DNA of 5,609 nt from Nitrospirales bacterium. GTDB lineage: Bacteria; Nitrospirota; Nitrospiria; Nitrospirales; UBA2166. The stretch covers positions 1 to 5,609 of the forward strand of contig JAJDBL010000248.1 of NCBI GenBank assembly GCA_029261375.1, in the 5' to 3' direction. Position numbers and translations under genes: made by a program. The notes beneath the pieces are model-generated. The model did no database searches, was not told the origin of the DNA, and saw only the letters and a program-made list of their open reading frames with translations. Shown here piece by piece: positions 1 to 5,609 of this stretch (within the stretch, counting starts at the first letter, position 1; every line of letters begins with the position of its first letter).

Positions 1-110
1 CACCCGGCAGCGAACGAATGTCGTCGACGGATGTTAGGTACGTCGAGAGCGGGAACAAGGCTCGAGACGTTGTTATACCCCGCCGCAAAGACTCAGGTTG
101 CTTAAATTTT
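1..110. other. Left-edge stretch with no supported gene
   Basis: One plus-strand frame is open from the edge to a TAA at 105, another runs to a TAG at 182, and two minus-strand frames are open across the edge. None has a good start with a ribosome binding site or a recognisable motif. By gene order a fliK-type gene would be expected next on the minus strand, but nothing here shows its start convincingly. No clear sigma-70, sigma-28 or sigma-54 promoter is visible. Confidence 0.4.
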
Positions 111-205
111 AGCTCAGGACAAGGCGAGAGGAGCGCAGAAGCGGAACGTAGCGGGAGTTACGTGAGCATTCGAGCACCGTAGCAACCCGGTCAGGGGACG
201 TAAGC
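111..205. repeat. GC-rich palindromic intergenic repeat downstream of the MotE-like gene
   Basis: The stretch is rich in GCGAG, GAGCGC, GCGGAACGTAGCGG and TACGTGAGC words. Its core is a hairpin at 146-163: ACGTAGC, loop GGGA (GNRA type on the plus strand), GTTACGT, a seven-pair stem with one G-T pair. The word pattern matches the dispersed palindromic repeats common between genes in Nitrospira and some Deltaproteobacteria, as I recall them; I cannot confirm this here. The boundaries are approximate. No U-run follows the stem on the minus strand, so it is not a standard intrinsic terminator, although it could still stabilise the 3' end of the operon message. Confidence 0.5.
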
Positions 206-212
206 TGAAAGA

Positions 213-779
213 CTAAGGAGCGGTGGGTTTGGTCAGCGCTACCGTCAACTCCGCCGCCTTCTCGACGGGAAGTTGGCCCAAAATGGCCCCAGTGGCTTTA
301 TCCTTCATATGACGCAACAAGGTCACAGCAAGATTGTTATCCATCTTTTCCAGACGCGCGGCCGCTTCTTCGGCAGGCATGCCTCCATAGATCTTGGCGA
401 GCCTTACTTGTGCCTCTGAGGTCTGGAGTTTGGCTTTTCGCAATTCGTCAACGAGGGTTTGGTTGCTCTCTAGTAGACCGGCAATCTCGCCTTTCATCTC
501 GGCAAGACGCTTTTCGTTTTTGACAAGGTTCTGTTCTCGGCGCACTAGCGCCTTCCGTTCGACTCGAATCGCCTTCAGAAGATCGGCATATCCCGATTCT
601 CCACGTCCAAGCAACATCTCTTCCGTGGCATCGTCAGACAGCTCATCATCGCTCTCCGACGGCAAGGCTTGTTCGGCAAAAACCAGGGACACACAGAGAA
701 AACTCCCAACGCATAACGCCAGCAACAGAAGAAAACGCCACGGGTCTCGTTGATGACGGATGATCTTTTTGTTCGACAT
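213..779 (-). CDS. MotE/YlxF-family flagellar protein, membrane-anchored coiled coil
   Basis: The 188-residue product has a basic N-terminus (MSNKKIIRHQRDPWR), a hydrophobic helix at about 15-35 (FLLLLALCVGSFLCVSLVFA) and then an acidic linker. That layout fits a signal anchor or a cleavable signal with a possible site after VFA. Residues 65-130 form a long charged helix, probably a coiled coil (ADLLKAIRVERKALVRREQN onward). The C-terminal third, from MPAEEAAARLEKMDNNLAVT to LPVEKAAELTVAL, shows the repeated MP..AA..L..M pattern of the MotE/MgtE-N-like domain. In Sinorhizobium MotE is a periplasmic chaperone of MotC. In Bacillus the related ylxF lies between fliJ and fliK, exactly this position. 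I infer an envelope protein serving motor or stator assembly. ATG 779 is chosen for its GAGG ribosome binding site; GTG 791 would add four residues. Confidence 0.85.
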   Translation of the reverse strand: MSNKKIIRHQRDPWRFLLLLALCVGSFLCVSLVFAEQALPSESDDELSDDATEEMLLGRGESGYADLLKAIRVERKALVRREQNLVKNEKRLAEMKGEIAGLLESNQTLVDELRKAKLQTSEAQVRLAKIYGGMPAEEAAARLEKMDNNLAVTLLRHMKDKATGAILGQLPVEKAAELTVALTKPTAP

Positions 780-785
780 GAACGG

Positions 786-789
786 CCTC
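786..789 (-). promoter_or_regulatory. Ribosome binding site deciding the start of the MotE-like gene
   Basis: Minus-strand GAGG (within GTGAGG) is followed by CCGTTC and then ATG at 779-777, a spacing of six. This favours the ATG over the GTG at 791, because that GTG is itself part of the ribosome binding site sequence. Confidence 0.6.
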
Positions 790-792
790 ACA

Positions 793-1245
793 TTACTGCA
801 TCAGGGTCTCATGATAATGCTGCCGTTGCGCGATCTCGTCGAGCTGGGCGTCCTCGCACTTCTCCACCCATGCGTGTTCGGCCTGTTTCTGCTTTTCGTC
901 CAATGTTTCCACCGCCTTTCGATCTTGCGCGGCAACTGCCCATTCCCCACGCGCGTGTTCGTACCGTTCACGTACTCCATCGACGTTCGCTTGAAGCACA
1001 GCGATTTCCGAGGTGAGTCTGGTAGAAAACGCGTAGAACTGCTCTGCATCAAGCTCCAACCCTAGACTGAAGCGGCCAGCGTCCTGCCGATACGTGGCTT
1101 GCGCCGAACCAAAGGTCTGCTGACGTTCAAATAGTAGTCGCTCTGCATCCCGCAGCTCGCGCTCGACATTGCTCAACGCCAATGCCAACACTTTCTCCAG
1201 CTGATGACGGTACTGGACGATGGTTTGTAGTCGTCGTCGGGCGAT
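793..1245 (-). CDS. fliJ: Flagellar export chaperone/stalk protein FliJ, with non-canonical ATC start
   Basis: FliJ is a small antiparallel coiled coil that sits in the FliI hexamer like the F1 gamma subunit and links it to FlhA. From the ATC at 1245 the product is 150 residues, the usual length. It is almost wholly helical and charged, with an N-terminal pattern ARRRLQTIVQYRHQLEK typical of FliJ and a C-terminal block ending DAQLDEIAQRQHYHETLMQ. The nearest standard start is GTG at 1191, which would drop 18 residues of the conserved N-terminal helix and has a ribosome binding site only 3 bases away. No ATG, GTG or TTG lies in frame between the TAA at 1258 and that GTG. The ATC therefore looks like a mutated or misread ATG, or a rare true start. 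The gene lies 12 nt after the small membrane ORF and 13 nt before the MotE-like gene. Product identity rests on position and coiled-coil pattern as well as short motifs. Confidence 0.85.
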   Translation of the reverse strand: MARRRLQTIVQYRHQLEKVLALALSNVERELRDAERLLFERQQTFGSAQATYRQDAGRFSLGLELDAEQFYAFSTRLTSEIAVLQANVDGVRERYEHARGEWAVAAQDRKAVETLDEKQKQAEHAWVEKCEDAQLDEIAQRQHYHETLMQ

Positions 1246-1252
1246 GCCAGAT

Positions 1253-1256
1253 CTCC
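1253..1256 (-). promoter_or_regulatory. Ribosome binding site pointing at the ATC start of fliJ
   Basis: Minus-strand GGAG is followed by seven bases (ATCTGGC) and then ATC at 1245-1243. The spacing is ideal for a start at exactly the codon where FliJ homology begins, which supports placing the start there despite the codon not being ATG, GTG or TTG. Confidence 0.5.
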
Positions 1257-1257
1257 G

Positions 1258-1341
1258 TTAAATCCAGTTCCGATATCGTGCTAACATGCTTATGAGAAGC
1301 ACAAAGACAGCTCCAATCACCGTCCAGAGTAGTTGGCTCAC
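1258..1341 (-). CDS. Putative 27-residue single-span membrane protein between fliI and fliJ
   Basis: The ORF runs from GTG at 1341 to TAA at 1258 and encodes 27 residues. After MSQ comes an uninterrupted hydrophobic helix (LLWTVIGAVFVLLISMLA, residues 4-21), then a basic aromatic tail (RYRNWI). The positive-inside rule predicts the C-terminus in the cytoplasm. A strong GAGGAG sequence sits nine bases before the start. Its stop lies just before the fliJ ribosome binding site, so it is placed like a real operon gene and may couple translation from fliI to fliJ. An alternative GTG at 1383 would give 41 residues (N-terminal extension DWRLQRGSEERDN), but it has no comparable ribosome binding site. 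I do not recognise a family. The helix resembles many short membrane anchors, including that of FliO, but this is not evidence of homology. Function unknown; it could act near the export gate or stator, purely by context. Confidence 0.55.
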   Translation of the reverse strand: MSQLLWTVIGAVFVLLISMLARYRNWI

Positions 1342-1350
1342 GTTGTCTCT

Positions 1351-1356
1351 CTCCTC
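1351..1356 (-). promoter_or_regulatory. Ribosome binding site of the small membrane ORF
   Basis: Minus-strand GAGGAG is followed by nine bases (AGAGACAAC) and then GTG at 1341-1339. This is the strongest Shine-Dalgarno sequence in the window and lies in the fliI-fliJ gap where no standard flagellar gene is expected, so it is the main support for the small ORF starting there. Confidence 0.6.
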
Positions 1357-1389
1357 AGATCCTCGTTGTAATCGCCAATCCACGACATC

Positions 1390-2748
1390 TCACAACGCCT
1401 TATCAAGAACCTGATACAGACCGGCAACACTCTCCCCAAGCGTCGCTGACTCATCAATGCCCTGACACAAATAGGATCGAATTGCGTCCATCTTTTGAAT
1501 CGCGTCGTCGACCTTTGGATTTGTTCCTGCTTTATAGGCGCCAATCTGAATGAGATCTTCAGTCTGTTTATAGACAGAGAGCGTTTCGACGAGTTCCCGC
1601 GCCAATGCGACGTGTTCTGGAGAGGCAATATCACGCATGACTCGGCTAACGCTGCTCATGACATCGATCGCGGGAAAATGATTCTGGTTCGCCAGGGTTC
1701 TAGAGAGGACGATGTGCCCATCAAGGACGGAACGAATCATATCTGAGATGGGATCATTCATATCATCCCCTTCGACCAAGATGGTGAAGAGCCCTGTCAT
1801 GCTTCCACCTTCAAGCGTCATCCCAACACGCTCCAGTACTTTGGGAAGTAGTGCAAAGACTGATGGGGTATAGCCTTTCGTCGTCGGCGGCTCACCAATC
1901 GCCAACCCGATTTCTCGCTGCGCCTGTGCCAGCCTTGTCACCGAATCCATCAAGAGCAACACGTGGGATCGCTGACTTCGAAAGTATTCGGCAATGGCCA
2001 TTGCGGTCAATGCGCCACGGACTCTCACTAAGGGAGGCTGGTCCGAGGTCGCGACGACTACCACCGACCGCGAAAGCCCGTCTTTCAGTTCTTTTTCTAA
2101 AAACTCTCGAACCTCGCGGCCCCGCTCGCCGATGAGTGCGATCACGTTGACTTCCGCAGCCGTGTGTCGAGCCATCATTCCCATCAACACACTCTTCCCC
2201 ACGCCACTTCCCGCAAAGATACCCATTTTCTGACCCGTTCCACAGGTCAGGAGTCCATTGACCGCCCGAATCCCTAGATCCAGAGGCAAGGAGATCCGCG
2301 ACCGATCCAAAGGATTGATGGGGTCCGCGTACAACGGCATCTCTGTCACGGTGTCCAAGGGCCCTTTTCCGTCAATCGGCCTGCCGAGTCCATCAAGCAC
2401 TCGACCTAACAGGTTCGGCCCAACCCCGACGTTGGCTTTGCGCCCCGTGGGATACATGAGGGCACCGCGTCCAATCCCTCGCATATCGCCCAATGGCATT
2501 AGCAAGACGCGATCGTCTTTAAATCCCACTACCTCAGCCATCAGCCGCGCATCCCCGGTTCCAAGCTCACACAACTCACCAATAGACGACGCACGACCAT
2601 ACGCTTCGATGACGAGGCCCACGGCTTGCGATACGCGACCGTATACGCGAAGGGGATCGACGTGGTCCAGAAGCTCCGACGTTGGGGGCTGGGATCGGGA
2701 ATCAGTGGTCAGGGTTTCCGATCGAATAGGATCATCAAGTAATTTCAT
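1390..2748 (-). CDS. fliI: Flagellum-specific export ATPase FliI
   Basis: FliI is the cytoplasmic hexameric ATPase of the flagellar type III export apparatus, homologous to the F1 beta subunit. The 452-residue length is typical. The N-terminal beta-barrel region contains YGRVSQAVGLVIEAYG. The P-loop is GSGVGKS at 180-186. The catalytic GERGREV block is at 207-213, with the conserved Glu at 208. Walker B is VLLLMDS, with Asp 268, followed by VTRLAQAQREIGLAIGEPP, a hallmark of FliI and type III ATPases. DGHIVLSR and the FPAIDVMSSVSRVM block (358-371) follow, completing the nucleotide-binding core. All key residues look intact. A TGA lies in frame immediately before the ATG at 2748, fixing the start. 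The N-terminal tail before the barrel is somewhat polar and extended, plausibly the FliH-binding segment. Confidence 0.99.
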   Translation of the reverse strand: MKLLDDPIRSETLTTDSRSQPPTSELLDHVDPLRVYGRVSQAVGLVIEAYGRASSIGELCELGTGDARLMAEVVGFKDDRVLLMPLGDMRGIGRGALMYPTGRKANVGVGPNLLGRVLDGLGRPIDGKGPLDTVTEMPLYADPINPLDRSRISLPLDLGIRAVNGLLTCGTGQKMGIFAGSGVGKSVLMGMMARHTAAEVNVIALIGERGREVREFLEKELKDGLSRSVVVVATSDQPPLVRVRGALTAMAIAEYFRSQRSHVLLLMDSVTRLAQAQREIGLAIGEPPTTKGYTPSVFALLPKVLERVGMTLEGGSMTGLFTILVEGDDMNDPISDMIRSVLDGHIVLSRTLANQNHFPAIDVMSSVSRVMRDIASPEHVALARELVETLSVYKQTEDLIQIGAYKAGTNPKVDDAIQKMDAIRSYLCQGIDESATLGESVAGLYQVLDKAL

Positions 2749-2764
2749 TCAGTACTGTTCTCTA

Positions 2765-2802
2765 TGACCTTCGACGTTTGACCTCTACACCGAATGACGT
2801 TT
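2765..2802. repeat. Short direct repeats in the fliH-fliI spacer
   Basis: Read on the minus strand, the 57-nt spacer contains AAACGTC twice (plus-strand 2796-2802 and 2773-2779) and AGGTCA twice (2779-2784 and 2765-2770), interleaved as two unequal copies of AAACGTC...AGGTCA. The spacer has no convincing ribosome binding site directly before the fliI ATG. The repeats could be a small tandem duplication or a binding site, but they are short enough to be chance. Confidence 0.35.
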
Positions 2803-2805
2803 TTA

Positions 2806-3486
2806 TCAGCCCGTAGCCAATCCTTGCTCGCGAATCGCGATATCCAAGTGTGCCAGCTGAGATTCGATGCTGGCATCGACCAACCCACGATCAGTTTCAA
2901 TTACGCAGCCGCCGGGGCAAAGAGACGCATCCGCGCTGATCACGAGTCGCTCGACATGATCGCACGACGCAAGAATCACGTCTTTTCGTGCCTGAAGATA
3001 CTCTGCATCCTTTGGATGGACTCGGATGGTCAGCGTCGGATCGCGCTCTACCTTCTCAAGCGCGCAACGCACCAGGCTCAACACCATCTCAGGCTGTTGT
3101 TCACACGCGTTCCCAATGATTCTATGCGCGATCGCGCGAGCAAGGTCACACACTCGATCGGTCATGGACGCTCGAAGCCGCTCCTGCTCACGCATCAACT
3201 CCTGAATCGCCCCACCCATCAACGCTTCGTCCGCAGACGGCCGGCTAGGAGACTCAACGATGGGATCAGGCGCCACGGCACTGGCCTCGTTTGGTTGTGA
3301 ATTGGGTGTTGATGAGCCACGCGAATCATGACTCGCGTCTCGCTGGTTGACCCCGAAATTGTCTGGCGGATCCCAGGCTCCATACTCAGGCTCCATGGCC
3401 TCCGCGACAAACGACGACGTACGCAACGGATCTCCAAACTCCTGCTCCATGTCGTACTTATGGATGCGACTGACGTCATCAGCCAT
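2806..3486 (-). CDS. fliH: Flagellar assembly protein FliH (export ATPase regulator)
   Basis: FliH binds FliI as a dimer, restrains its ATPase activity and docks it at the C ring and export gate. From the ATG at 3486 the product is 226 residues, a usual FliH length. The N-terminal 85 residues are acidic, Pro/Ser-rich and probably disordered, with a tryptophan at position 38. A helical stretch follows (about 86-145, GGAIQELMREQERLRASMTD onward). The C-terminal domain shows the family pattern: TLTIRVHPKDAEYL (151-164), then SLCPGGCVIETDRGLVDASI (188-207) and a final QLAHLD helix. A longer form starting at TTG 3561 would overlap fliG by 59 nt and add a very basic leader. I reject it because the ATG form sits 16 nt after the fliG stop. 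No strong Shine-Dalgarno sequence is present, so translation is probably coupled to fliG. The GxxxG repeats seen in many FliH proteins are not evident. Confidence 0.93.
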   Translation of the reverse strand: MADDVSRIHKYDMEQEFGDPLRTSSFVAEAMEPEYGAWDPPDNFGVNQRDASHDSRGSSTPNSQPNEASAVAPDPIVESPSRPSADEALMGGAIQELMREQERLRASMTDRVCDLARAIAHRIIGNACEQQPEMVLSLVRCALEKVERDPTLTIRVHPKDAEYLQARKDVILASCDHVERLVISADASLCPGGCVIETDRGLVDASIESQLAHLDIAIREQGLATG

Positions 3487-3502
3487 AGCAGATTTCAATA
3501 TT

Positions 3503-4495
3503 CTAGACGAGGGCTTCGCCTCCACCCTTTTCTCCCATCGATATTCGGCCTTCTTCTTCAAGGCGTTTCGCCACTTTCAAGATGTCTCGCTGCGCCTTTT
3601 CGATCTCGCTGACTTTAGCCGGACCGCGTGCCTCCATATCCTCCTTAAACATCACTGCCGCACGTGAAGACATGTTTCTAAAAAACAACGCCCTGAGCGC
3701 GTCCGATGACGTTCTCAATGCCAACGTCAGGTCATCTTTCGAGACGTCTTTCAACAACTCTTGGACACTTCGGTCATCCATCCCGGACAGATCGTCAAAG
3801 ATAAACATCAGATCACGGATCTTATCGACCATTTCACCATTGTATTCCGCGATCGATTCCATCACCGTCGCTTCCGACGTCTTATCCAATAGGTTGATGA
3901 CGTCAGCCACTGATTGCGGTCCACCAAGCGGTCGAGCAGACTTTGCACCAACGGATTTCAGTTCATCTCGGAGCACAAGCCCAAGCTCTTTGAGCGCGTC
4001 CGTCGACAGATCCTCCATGGTAGCCATACGGTACATCACATCGCCCTTGAGGTGGTCAGGCAGTAACGAAAGAACCTCTGAGGCCTGCTCTGACTCCATA
4101 TTGACGAGAAAGGCCGCTATCGTTTGCGGGTGCTCCCCCTTCATATACGCACCGATGGCCCGGGGATCGATCCACTTCAACAACTCAATGTTGTCATCGC
4201 TCTTCCCAGCGAGACTCTTCATGATTTCCTTAGCCTTGTGGTCGCCCAAGGCTTTGCTTAAGACGCCACTCAGATAGTCTTTCCCTTCGATCGTGACGTC
4301 GCCTTCCTCGGAAAGTGCGGTAAACTCCTCATAGACATCCTGCCTCTGCTCCGCACTAATGTTGGATAAGGCTGCCATTCTCGCCCCGATGCGCCGAATT
4401 TCCCGGGCATCAAGATTTTTCATGACTTCGGAGGCCGCCTGTTCACCAACCGTCATCAAGAGAACCGCGACCTTATCAATCCCGTTCATGGCCAT
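3503..4495 (-). CDS. fliG: Flagellar motor switch protein FliG
   Basis: FliG is the C-ring protein that binds FliF and takes up torque from the stator. At 330 residues it has normal family length. The N-terminal FliF-binding domain begins IDKVAVLLMTVGEQAASEVM. The middle domain carries the signature EHPQTIA (121-127) and LPDHLKGDVMYRMA. The linker motif reads MFIF (230-233), close to the usual MFVF. The C-terminal torque helix region includes LRALFFRNMSSRAAVMFKED and ends near RGPAKVSEIEKAQRDIL. Charged positions matching the E. coli torque residues appear kept (R261, R278, E285, D286, R290 by eye alignment). The chosen ATG at 4495 is preceded in frame by TAA 12 nt upstream, so the protein cannot be much longer. 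A second ATG two codons later is equally possible. No clear Shine-Dalgarno sequence is visible for either. Confidence 0.98.
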   Translation of the reverse strand: MAMNGIDKVAVLLMTVGEQAASEVMKNLDAREIRRIGARMAALSNISAEQRQDVYEEFTALSEEGDVTIEGKDYLSGVLSKALGDHKAKEIMKSLAGKSDDNIELLKWIDPRAIGAYMKGEHPQTIAAFLVNMESEQASEVLSLLPDHLKGDVMYRMATMEDLSTDALKELGLVLRDELKSVGAKSARPLGGPQSVADVINLLDKTSEATVMESIAEYNGEMVDKIRDLMFIFDDLSGMDDRSVQELLKDVSKDDLTLALRTSSDALRALFFRNMSSRAAVMFKEDMEARGPAKVSEIEKAQRDILKVAKRLEEEGRISMGEKGGGEALV

Positions 4496-4525
4496 GATGG
4501 ATAGTTAGTTGTTTAGGCTGAAGAC

Positions 4526-4657
4526 TGAAGGTGGAAGAAGGGACATGACGAGATACGTGCGACACACGGATTGTGATTCATTAATCGTTTCCGTCCTACG
4601 TGCTGGCATGATTTGATTTTTTCTTTTCAATGTTTTTCCTTCACCCTTCTACCTTCA
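4526..4657. repeat. Large imperfect inverted repeat in the fliF-fliG spacer
   Basis: The outer arms are TGAAGGT-gga-AGAAGGG at 4526-4542 and CCCTTCT-ACCTTCA at 4644-4657. They give 14 complementary base pairs interrupted by a 3-nt bulge. Inside, further short complementary blocks lie in register: CATG 4544-4547 with 4607-4610, ACGT within 4554-4559 with ACGT within 4597-4602, and ACGGA 4566-4570 with TCCGT 4590-4594. The T-rich run at 4611-4638 breaks the symmetry. The purine-rich GAAGG units look like an intergenic repeat family rather than a simple terminator, since no U-run follows the stem on the fliF transcript. It may be a REP/MITE-like insertion or a processing or attenuation structure; that part is inference. 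Confidence 0.6.
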
Positions 4658-4667
4658 ACCTACGTCC

Positions 4668-5609
4668 CTACTCCCCCAACCACCGTTTCACGACGGCCGT
4701 TGCGGCCTGTGGTTTTTGTTTCACCACCATCACGACCTCGTCGGCCATCTTCTCCGTCGGATCAACTTTTGGCATATTCAACGGATCGTCAAGCTGCAGT
4801 GCCGACTGCGGCAATGCGGCTTGAATCTGAGTTGTGGGCCCTCCAGCAAGGATAAGCTCTCTCACCGTTGGCCGGATGAAGAACAAGAGAATCATCAGCA
4901 GCACAATACCCGCGCCGACTGGTTTCATAAGGGATAACCACGGCGTCATTGTTTCCATGAGATTCGGAGACGAGGCAGCACTTTCCACGCTCTGGTTGAA
5001 CGGAATATTCACCACCTCTACCGTGTCACCCCGCGCTTCCGAGTACCCCATCGCTGTTTTTACGACACCAATCATTTGAGCAATCTCTTCATCACTCCGA
5101 GGCGTATACGTCGTGGCAGATTGACCGTTGGCGCCTTCAGTCACAATGTAACTCCCGTCAACGAGGGCGCCCACAGACAGCCGCGTGACGGCTCCTGCCG
5201 GCTCGATCACACGACTCGTTACCTTGTTGATTTCATAGTTGATGGTCTCCGTGTGCCTCTTATCACTATTCGACCCTTGCCCCACGTAGTACGGTACTGA
5301 TTGATTCGTCTGCGCGGGAAGATTTGACAGCACGCCTGGAACCCCACCCGCACTACCAGTTCCGCCACTCGAATCTTCCTTGGAAACTTGTTCACTCCGC
5401 GCAACCTGGCTTTCAGGATCGTATCGCTCTTCAGTTTTCTCAACTTGCCGTGAGTCAAGCACAGCTGACACTCTGACGACAGCTTTTCCAAGGCCAACGA
5501 CACGCTCAAGCATGCTCTGAATACGGTGTTCTAGATCCTTCTCGAAGGCACGTTGGTTATCCCACTGCAATCCACCGAATGGGGAACCCTGCTCTTCCCC
5601 ACTTCGCGT
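4668..5609 (-). CDS. fliF: Flagellar MS-ring protein FliF, C-terminal part (5' end outside window)
   Basis: FliF builds the MS ring in the inner membrane, the platform for the rotor and the export gate. The frame is open to the right edge, so the N-terminal part (first membrane helix and first ring-building motifs) is missing; 313 residues are visible. Near the visible start is the family motif around LEHRIQSMLERVVG, followed by VSAVLD and EERYDPESQ. A Ser/Gly-rich linker leads into GVPGVLSN, and then NYEINKVTSRV...GAVTRLSVGALVDG, typical of the FliF periplasmic domain. A hydrophobic helix (KPVGAGIVLLMILLFFIRP, about visible residues 229-247) is the second membrane span. The tail ends in ADEVVMVVKQKPQAATAVVK followed by RWLGE, resembling the FliG-binding motif that ends in WL plus an acidic residue. 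The stop is TAG at 4670-4668. Family assignment is secure; only the beginning is absent. The next gene, fliG, follows after an unusually long 172-nt gap. Confidence 0.97.
   Translation of the reverse strand, partial: TRSGEEQGSPFGGLQWDNQRAFEKDLEHRIQSMLERVVGLGKAVVRVSAVLDSRQVEKTEERYDPESQVARSEQVSKEDSSGGTGSAGGVPGVLSNLPAQTNQSVPYYVGQGSNSDKRHTETINYEINKVTSRVIEPAGAVTRLSVGALVDGSYIVTEGANGQSATTYTPRSDEEIAQMIGVVKTAMGYSEARGDTVEVVNIPFNQSVESAASSPNLMETMTPWLSLMKPVGAGIVLLMILLFFIRPTVRELILAGGPTTQIQAALPQSALQLDDPLNMPKVDPTEKMADEVVMVVKQKPQAATAVVKRWLGE

Noticed and set aside
1..57. Minus-strand TTG-started frame open to the left edge as the possible start of the next gene (fliK position)
   Set aside because: No ribosome binding site or family motif; a second minus frame and two plus frames are equally open, so no choice is justified.
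112..205. Intrinsic terminator for the operon
   Set aside because: The hairpin has only seven pairs and no U-run follows it on the minus strand.
760..1065. Plus-strand ORF of 101 codons opposite fliJ
   Set aside because: It is antisense to fliJ, has no recognisable motif and no good ribosome binding site; typical shadow of a coding strand.
3487..3561. Upstream TTG start extending FliH by 25 residues
   Set aside because: It would overlap fliG by 59 nt and add a basic segment not typical of FliH; the ATG at 3486 fits better.
3582..4277. Plus-strand ORF of 231 codons opposite fliG
   Set aside because: It is a serine/arginine-rich mirror of fliG codons, with composition typical of an antisense shadow, and fliG is certain.
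4508..4610. Minus-strand ORF in the fliF-fliG spacer, starting ATG at 4610 and ending at the TAA before fliG
   Set aside because: It has no ribosome binding site, lies inside the inverted repeat, and encodes a low-complexity peptide without motifs.
4601..4616. Sigma-54-like TGGCATG element in the fliF-fliG spacer
   Set aside because: It is on the plus strand, pointing away from fliG, and lacks the GC at the -12 position.

Overview
The window is a bacterial flagellar basal-body/export gene cluster. Every supported gene is on the minus strand, so transcription runs from right to left: fliF (3' part only), fliG, fliH, fliI, a previously unlisted tiny membrane-protein ORF, fliJ, and a MotE/YlxF-family gene. 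This order matches the classic fliF-fliG-fliH-fliI-fliJ-ylxF block that usually continues into fliK. The left edge ends in a non-coding stretch before any such gene becomes visible. The organism is a flagellated diderm-type bacterium with moderate GC. The intergenic repeat style and the MotE-like gene after fliJ suggest to me Nitrospira or a relative, but that is an impression and not shown by the sequence.

Layout from right to left. 5609-4668: C-terminal part of the MS-ring protein FliF, including the second membrane helix and the C-terminal FliG-binding tail. 4667-4496: an unusually long spacer carrying a large imperfect inverted repeat. 4495-3503: FliG, the rotor switch protein. 3486-2806: FliH, regulator of the export ATPase. 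2805-2749: a 57-nt spacer with short direct repeats. 2748-1390: FliI, the export ATPase. 1341-1258: a 27-residue, single-helix membrane peptide with its own good ribosome binding site. 1245-793: FliJ, whose expected start position reads ATC instead of ATG. 779-213: a membrane-anchored, coiled-coil MotE/YlxF-like protein. 212-1: non-coding, with a GC-rich palindromic repeat.

Together FliF and FliG form the MS-ring/rotor interface. FliH, FliI and FliJ form the soluble ATPase complex that feeds the flagellar type III export gate. The MotE-like protein is probably an envelope protein serving the motor or stator.

The two points most worth a second look are the tiny membrane ORF between fliI and fliJ, and the missing canonical start codon of fliJ immediately after it.
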